Assembly: GCA_031763025.1 (NCBI GenBank)
Contig: JASSKH010000016.1
Location: 5,270,001 to 5,334,000, forward strand
Length of the DNA: 64,000 nt
Direction of reading: 5' to 3'
Source of the DNA: Macrocystis pyrifera
Taxonomy: Eukaryota > Sar > Phaeophyceae > Laminariales > Laminariaceae
In this document: piece by piece, positions 28,198 to 34,200 of the stretch
How positions within the stretch are numbered: position 1 is the first letter of the stretch
Layout of the letters: the number at the start of each line of letters is the position of its first letter
Position numbers and translations under genes: made by a program
The notes under the pieces: model-generated
The model's database searches: none
What the model saw: the letters and a program-made list of their open reading frames with translations, nothing else
What the model was told of the DNA's origin: nothing

Positions 28198-28232
<35 letters not shown>

Positions 28233-31200
28233 AGGTAGTTTGTTTGGGCCCAGTTTCACACACAATCTCATTGAAACTCTTTCGCACAAGTTCAGTGGTT
28301 TCAACTATTAATATTTATATATACGTATGTACAAGGTTCCCCTTCGGGATGTGGGTAACGTGAAATCCCGGGGGCGTCGCAAGGCGTGTATAGAGTCACA
28401 GATAACACACGTATAGGTGTTGTTGGCGGAAACGGGAGCCATCGGTTAGCGCATTGCTCGAAGGAAAGAGCGATGTTAATATTACGGGGGTCCATAGTTA
28501 ACAGGACCTATGGTACGCACAAAAACCTATATATTTACCTATTTTTACTCACAAAATTTGGTCCCGTTAACTGTGGACCCCCGTAGTAGTAGTCGGCAGG
28601 AACTGAGTGCTACTCTCCCTGTGGTGGATACTAAACTGCTACATGCACGCGTTACCGTGGGTTGACTACTACCTGGTATACCGTCACTGTGTACACCACT
28701 ACCGCTACTGCTACGCAGATGTAGTACAGGTATTACGGGGGTCCATAGTTAATAGGACCTTTGGTTTACATAAAAACCTATATATTTACGTATCTTTACT
28801 ATTAATATTTGGTCCTATTTACTACTATGGTCCCCGTAATAGAAGCAGTAAAAGCTACCAGGTACACTACTTGTACTACTATTACGGGGGACCATAGTTA
28901 ATAGGACCAAATATTGTTAGTAAAAATAGCTAAATTTTTATAGGTTTTTGTGTGTACCGTAGGTCCTGTTTACTGTGGACCCCCGTAGTACGTACTGCTG
29001 CTGACCAAACGCTTGTACCCTGCAGACAACCTCATGGTAAACAGTAGCCAGAGAGACCGAATAGCCACGCGGTATCGTGGGTTGGGGCATGACTGTGACT
29101 ATTACTATTAAGGGGGACCAAAGTGAACAGGACCAAAAAAAAAGTAAAATATATACGTAGCTAGGTTTTTGTGTATACCATTTTTTTTGTGTATACCATG
29201 AGTCCTATTTACTCTGGTCCCCCGTAATACACACCGCAACCAGTAATACGTAGAGGCAGTACAGGTAGAAGCTGCATGAATAAATACTACCTGGTACACT
29301 ACAATACTTACTGTTACGGGGGTCCATAGTTAACAGGACCAAATATTGTTAGTAAAAATAGTCAAATATATGGGTTTTTATGTATACCATAGGTCCCATT
29401 AACTATGGACCCCCGTAATACTGCTCCTGTAATGCTACAACTTCCAGACAACGGCGACGTAGCATGCAAAGGGGTACCATGAGTATGAGTTAGGGGCACG
29501 ACTACAATATTGTTACTCTTAATGTACACCACTATTACGGGGGTCCATAGTTAACGGAACCAATTTTTTTTTAGTAAAAATAGGTAAACATATAGGTTTT
29601 TATGTACACCATAGGTCCTATTAACTATGGACCCCCGTAATACCACTACTACGCAGATAGATGTACTATTAATAATAGTAACTGTTTTGTAGTAAAGGTA
29701 GAAGCAGTGTCATGGTGATCGAAAGTCCGCCTTACCGTTGGTGGTGCCCGTTGCGGTATCTTCAGAGTATGACGGCACGCCGTGAGGAATTCAAGCCATC
29801 GCTGAACTCGGGGGTTGTGTTCCGCAACCGCGTGGCGAGGCTGTCGACAATTTTTCCGTGTGAGAGCGAGAGGTACGGTCCCCTTTTGTTAACCGGTAAT
29901 CAGCCTATCTATACAGCAGGCATCCTGTCAAAGCAGCATGCACGCTAAAAACTACCAGGTACCTGGTACTGCACTACTACAACTACGCTTCATAGTGACT
30001 TTGTAATTGTACAGGCGTACAGGTACGATATACGGTTGAGGGCATCTGCTATTGGCCAGGTAGAAACGGCATACAGAGGTAGACGGACCGAAGGGAGCCA
30101 CGTACGTGCTCGGTGTGAGGTGTGTGGTGTACGTCAAAGGGCTACGTGAAACATTCATGTATGACGCTCGACAGACGTGTATTGTTGCTCCTGCTGTATC
30201 TGCTGCAGCAATGCTCCTGCTGCTGAGGTCTGAGGTTGATAAAAAACGGGCGATTTCATTTTTTTAAAGATTTTAACGCAGAGGAAATTATTGTGCTCGT
30301 GCGGGATTGATTATGGTTGACGGTTCGCCACGACTCACGAGTAGGTTTCCAAGCCTATTGCAAAAAAAAAAAAGAACCACGAGACCACGGTCACTGGATT
30401 GCTCGACCTATACCTGGTGAACACTGCACACGCATACTATACGAACACTGCTGTTGTACTGCTGCTGCTGCTGCTGTAGTGCGCACCGTGGCTGCGCGTT
30501 GCTTTTGAAATACGGAGGAAGTGTGAGTTCGTACGAATCGTCGTCCTGCCCCTGGACAGCATCCAATAAAATCTGCACCTGTCTGGAGATTCGGTATGTG
30601 TTCGTTCCTGCTCCCTAGGTTGACAGGAATCACGGCTCACACACGCACACACACAAAAAAAAATGCGCTATCCGTGGCCGTCACAAAAGGGTGAGGTTGA
30701 TGAACGACTGTTGCTGCGCCGTGGCTGCCCTTCTGTAGAGAGCTCGAGGGACGGTGTGATCAGACATGATACAGCAGTACCAAGCAGCAGACTTTTTTTT
30801 TTTTTTTTAATTTTGGAGTCTCCATTGTCCTGCTTGGTTCTATTACGGGGGGCCATAGTAAATAGGACCTACGGTACACAAAAAACCTATATATTTACAT
30901 ATTTTTACCAACAATATTCGGTCCTATTTACTATGGTCACCCGTAATAGCAGGTCGGAATGGTTCCCCGTAGTTATTTGCCAGAAATCGTGACTTCGGAG
31001 GCCCAGAGCGCGCGCCACAGACCTTGGCCGGGGCTCGCATTTGCGCCGTGGTGTACACGCGGGCTCCCTCCCTCCCTGACAGTGTCCCTGATAGTGTGCC
31101 ACGCAGACTAGAGTGCGAGAGAAGCCCCCCGGGCGGACGAGAAAAGTAAAAACATTCCGGAAAAAATTCAATCTGATCTGATACAAAGTATTATATTAGC

Positions 31201-34200
31201 CTTTTACGTACAAGGTAATATGTATGAGGTAAAATGCCTCTGGACACGTATCAGCACCACTCTGTACGTAAATGCAAGGAGCGTTTGGTCTTCATATCAG
31301 TACCGCAGCGGTCTTTACATTTCCGCCCAGCGTAGTAGGTATATATAGCCCAGAGGATTTGTTTGTCGCTCGGGTTTGTTCGTAATACACCTTCATTCTC
31401 ACAAAGCCGGCGTTCGGGTGAGGTGTACATGTACAGAGTAGACCTCTCCATGTTAAGGAACCCACGAAAAGCAAAATGGTATCCACCCTGTAGTTGGCGG
31501 CCTGACTCGTTTGTTGAAGGTCTATGTATGTACGATGTTGATGATGGCAACCTTTTGCCTCTGTGGGTTGGAGTTTGTGCTGAGTGGTTCGCTCAACCCA
31601 AAGTTTGAGGTTCGCGATCAGGTCTCAATAGTGTGAGTCGCTCAGATATACGAGGTATATACATATATACATATATTTAACGGCTCAGAGATTTATAAAT
31701 ATATACCTGGTATATATTAAACGGTTCGCCCAGGTCTAGACTGCATGCTTGGTATCGTTCAGATTTTGTTTGAACAATTTCGAAATCTAGTGTAGTTTCA
31801 CCTACATTTCTTGTATGAGTATTGCCTTTCGACTACTACTTATTATCGTACCAGCTACGTTTGGAACCTGATGACAAACATCAAGAAATACCTCCTCTAC
31901 TGTTGCATGACTCTTTTGCAAGGTAACATCGCAAGGTGGCGGTAGTAGAGAGGACGAGGGGACGTGCAAGGTTTCTCCAAGGCGCGGAAGCGCTAGTTCG
32001 CAAGACGGCAGTGGCAGGTGATGAAAATACATGCGAGGAACGGCAAACGAGACCCGTTTTCGGGTGGGGTGGGGTGGGGGTGGGTTTTGTGTGTGTTTAT
32101 TTGGGTTGGGTTGGGTTGGGCTCGGCTCGGGTGGGCGTTGCTTGCCATCAACTTATCAACAAATCATTCCATCCCATCAACCGTTCCATCCCATGCCGCC
32201 ACTCCTTCCCATGCCACCCCACCAACCCTCACCCCTAATGATCAATCCATGTCACCCCGCCAATCATTCCACCCAGGCATCCCTTCCCGTGATCCCTTAG
32301 TATCCCTTCAACCATTCCATCGCACTATTAATAGCCAACCATCTAGTCCCGACGCGGGCTACAATAGGGGCTCCTCACTTGAATATAGTATAGGACCTCT
32401 GCACCCCACCCAAGAAATGACTTCTGATTTAAACGTGAAAGTGCGTCAACCCGATGGCGTAGGTATACCACGAATAGCATATAAAACACTAAAGACCATG
32501 GAATTCTGACCATATTGGGCAGTTCTTGAGTTAAGGAGCGCCACGGCGCGTAGTCAGAAAAGATTTTTTGCGAAAACAAATGTCATCCCTGTCGTCGCAT
32601 CAACCATCCCGTCAAGCATCCCATCCCATCCCGTCCGAAAAAAATCAGGTCGCGAAGGGGGAGTTTGAACAGCGGTTTCGGGTATTCCGCTATAGCTGAC
32701 TTCGGGGAAAAGGAACTGGAGGCCGATGACATCGAGGGAAGCGGTGGCGATCATGACCCTGACGAAGACGACGAGCACCAACCGGTGAGGCAGTAGAATA
32801 ACCGACTCTTTCCAAGCTGAAAATGTGAATTAAGAATGTGGAATGATGCGGGAATATTCTAAGAGTGGGGACTGTGCTGGGAATGTTTCCTAAACTTATA
32901 CGTACCTAGTACTGATTTTTTGGACTATTCGCTATACCTGGCGTTTTTCAAAGAGGGACGCGATGACGACGATTCGTCTGACGAAGAGGACGGCAGCGAA
33001 CCGGTGAGGCAGTAACACTAGATGCTGTGAAGTGATGGGACGGAATTTTCCCGGAAGTTTCTACTCCCTCTTATTGGCCAGGAAGGCTAATCGGGGTTCG
33101 CACTTTTAAATCATGGTCCGCAATTGGGATTTTTTTACTCGACCCAAAAAAACCGCGAAGACGCGTTTTCGGTCGGGTTTGGACGGGTTTGTCTACGGGT
33201 TCGGGTTAGGAAATTGAAGGTAATGGTTAGGGGTTGGGTTGGGTCTACGCCCGTACAAAGATCCCACCAGGAAGGGATTCCTAGCCAGCAAATCTCTTGA
33301 AGTAGGGGACAGCCCTACCACCGGAAGCTTCATCCAAACACGATACTAAAAAGGACTCGGCAGTAGACTCGGCTTTTCCGAGCTAAATGTGGAATGTTGT
33401 TGGCAATATCAATTTGCTGAGCGTGGGATGTTCTGGAAATATTATCTGAGGGTGGAACGTTCCAGGAATGTTAGCTAAATGTGGATTGTTCTGGTAATAA
33501 AGGCCGAGTTATTTATGTTGTGGCTTGGTGTGGTCTGCTTGCGCCCCAGGTTGTCATCACATCCAGCTCGCGATCGATTTCGCAAGCCTTCTGGGGGGCG
33601 GAACATGCGAAAGATGACGCGGGGGGGGTCGGGGCATCTACCATGCAGGAGACTATCGCTCGCCTCGAAAACGAGGTCTCCAGGTGATATATAACAATGT
33701 ATTTAATTGGAAGCCCCAGCGAGGCATTTTCATCGATTTTATGTTTGTTGTGGGGTTTTTTGTGGTTTTTGTGTGTTCGTTTGGTTGGTCGTTCTTTGGT
33801 TTGGTTCTGTTTGATTTGATGTCTTTGGATCGGTTCAGTACGTTTTTCTTGTATTTTCTTGTTTTCCTTTTTATTCTTGTCCTTGTTGTGTTTGTTGCTA
33901 CCCAATATCGTTCCGTTTCTTTTACGCTTGTCGATCTCCTTGCGAGATCAATCAACATCCAACAACCAATCCCTAGCCTAAACCCTTCGTGGCCCTCTTC
34001 GTATTGTTCATTCTCTCGTCGCGCCGCGCCCCTGCCGTGATACACCGATGTCATGCGTATGTCTGTATCTGTTCTGCATATATTCGCGTCCGTGTATCCG
34101 CGTCTACTGTTGTGAGGTACCGGTTACCTGCGTCTTCTTTTTGTCACGTTCACCTGCATCGATGTGTTCACGGTTGCGTCTCTTTGCGGCTGCTGATGCT

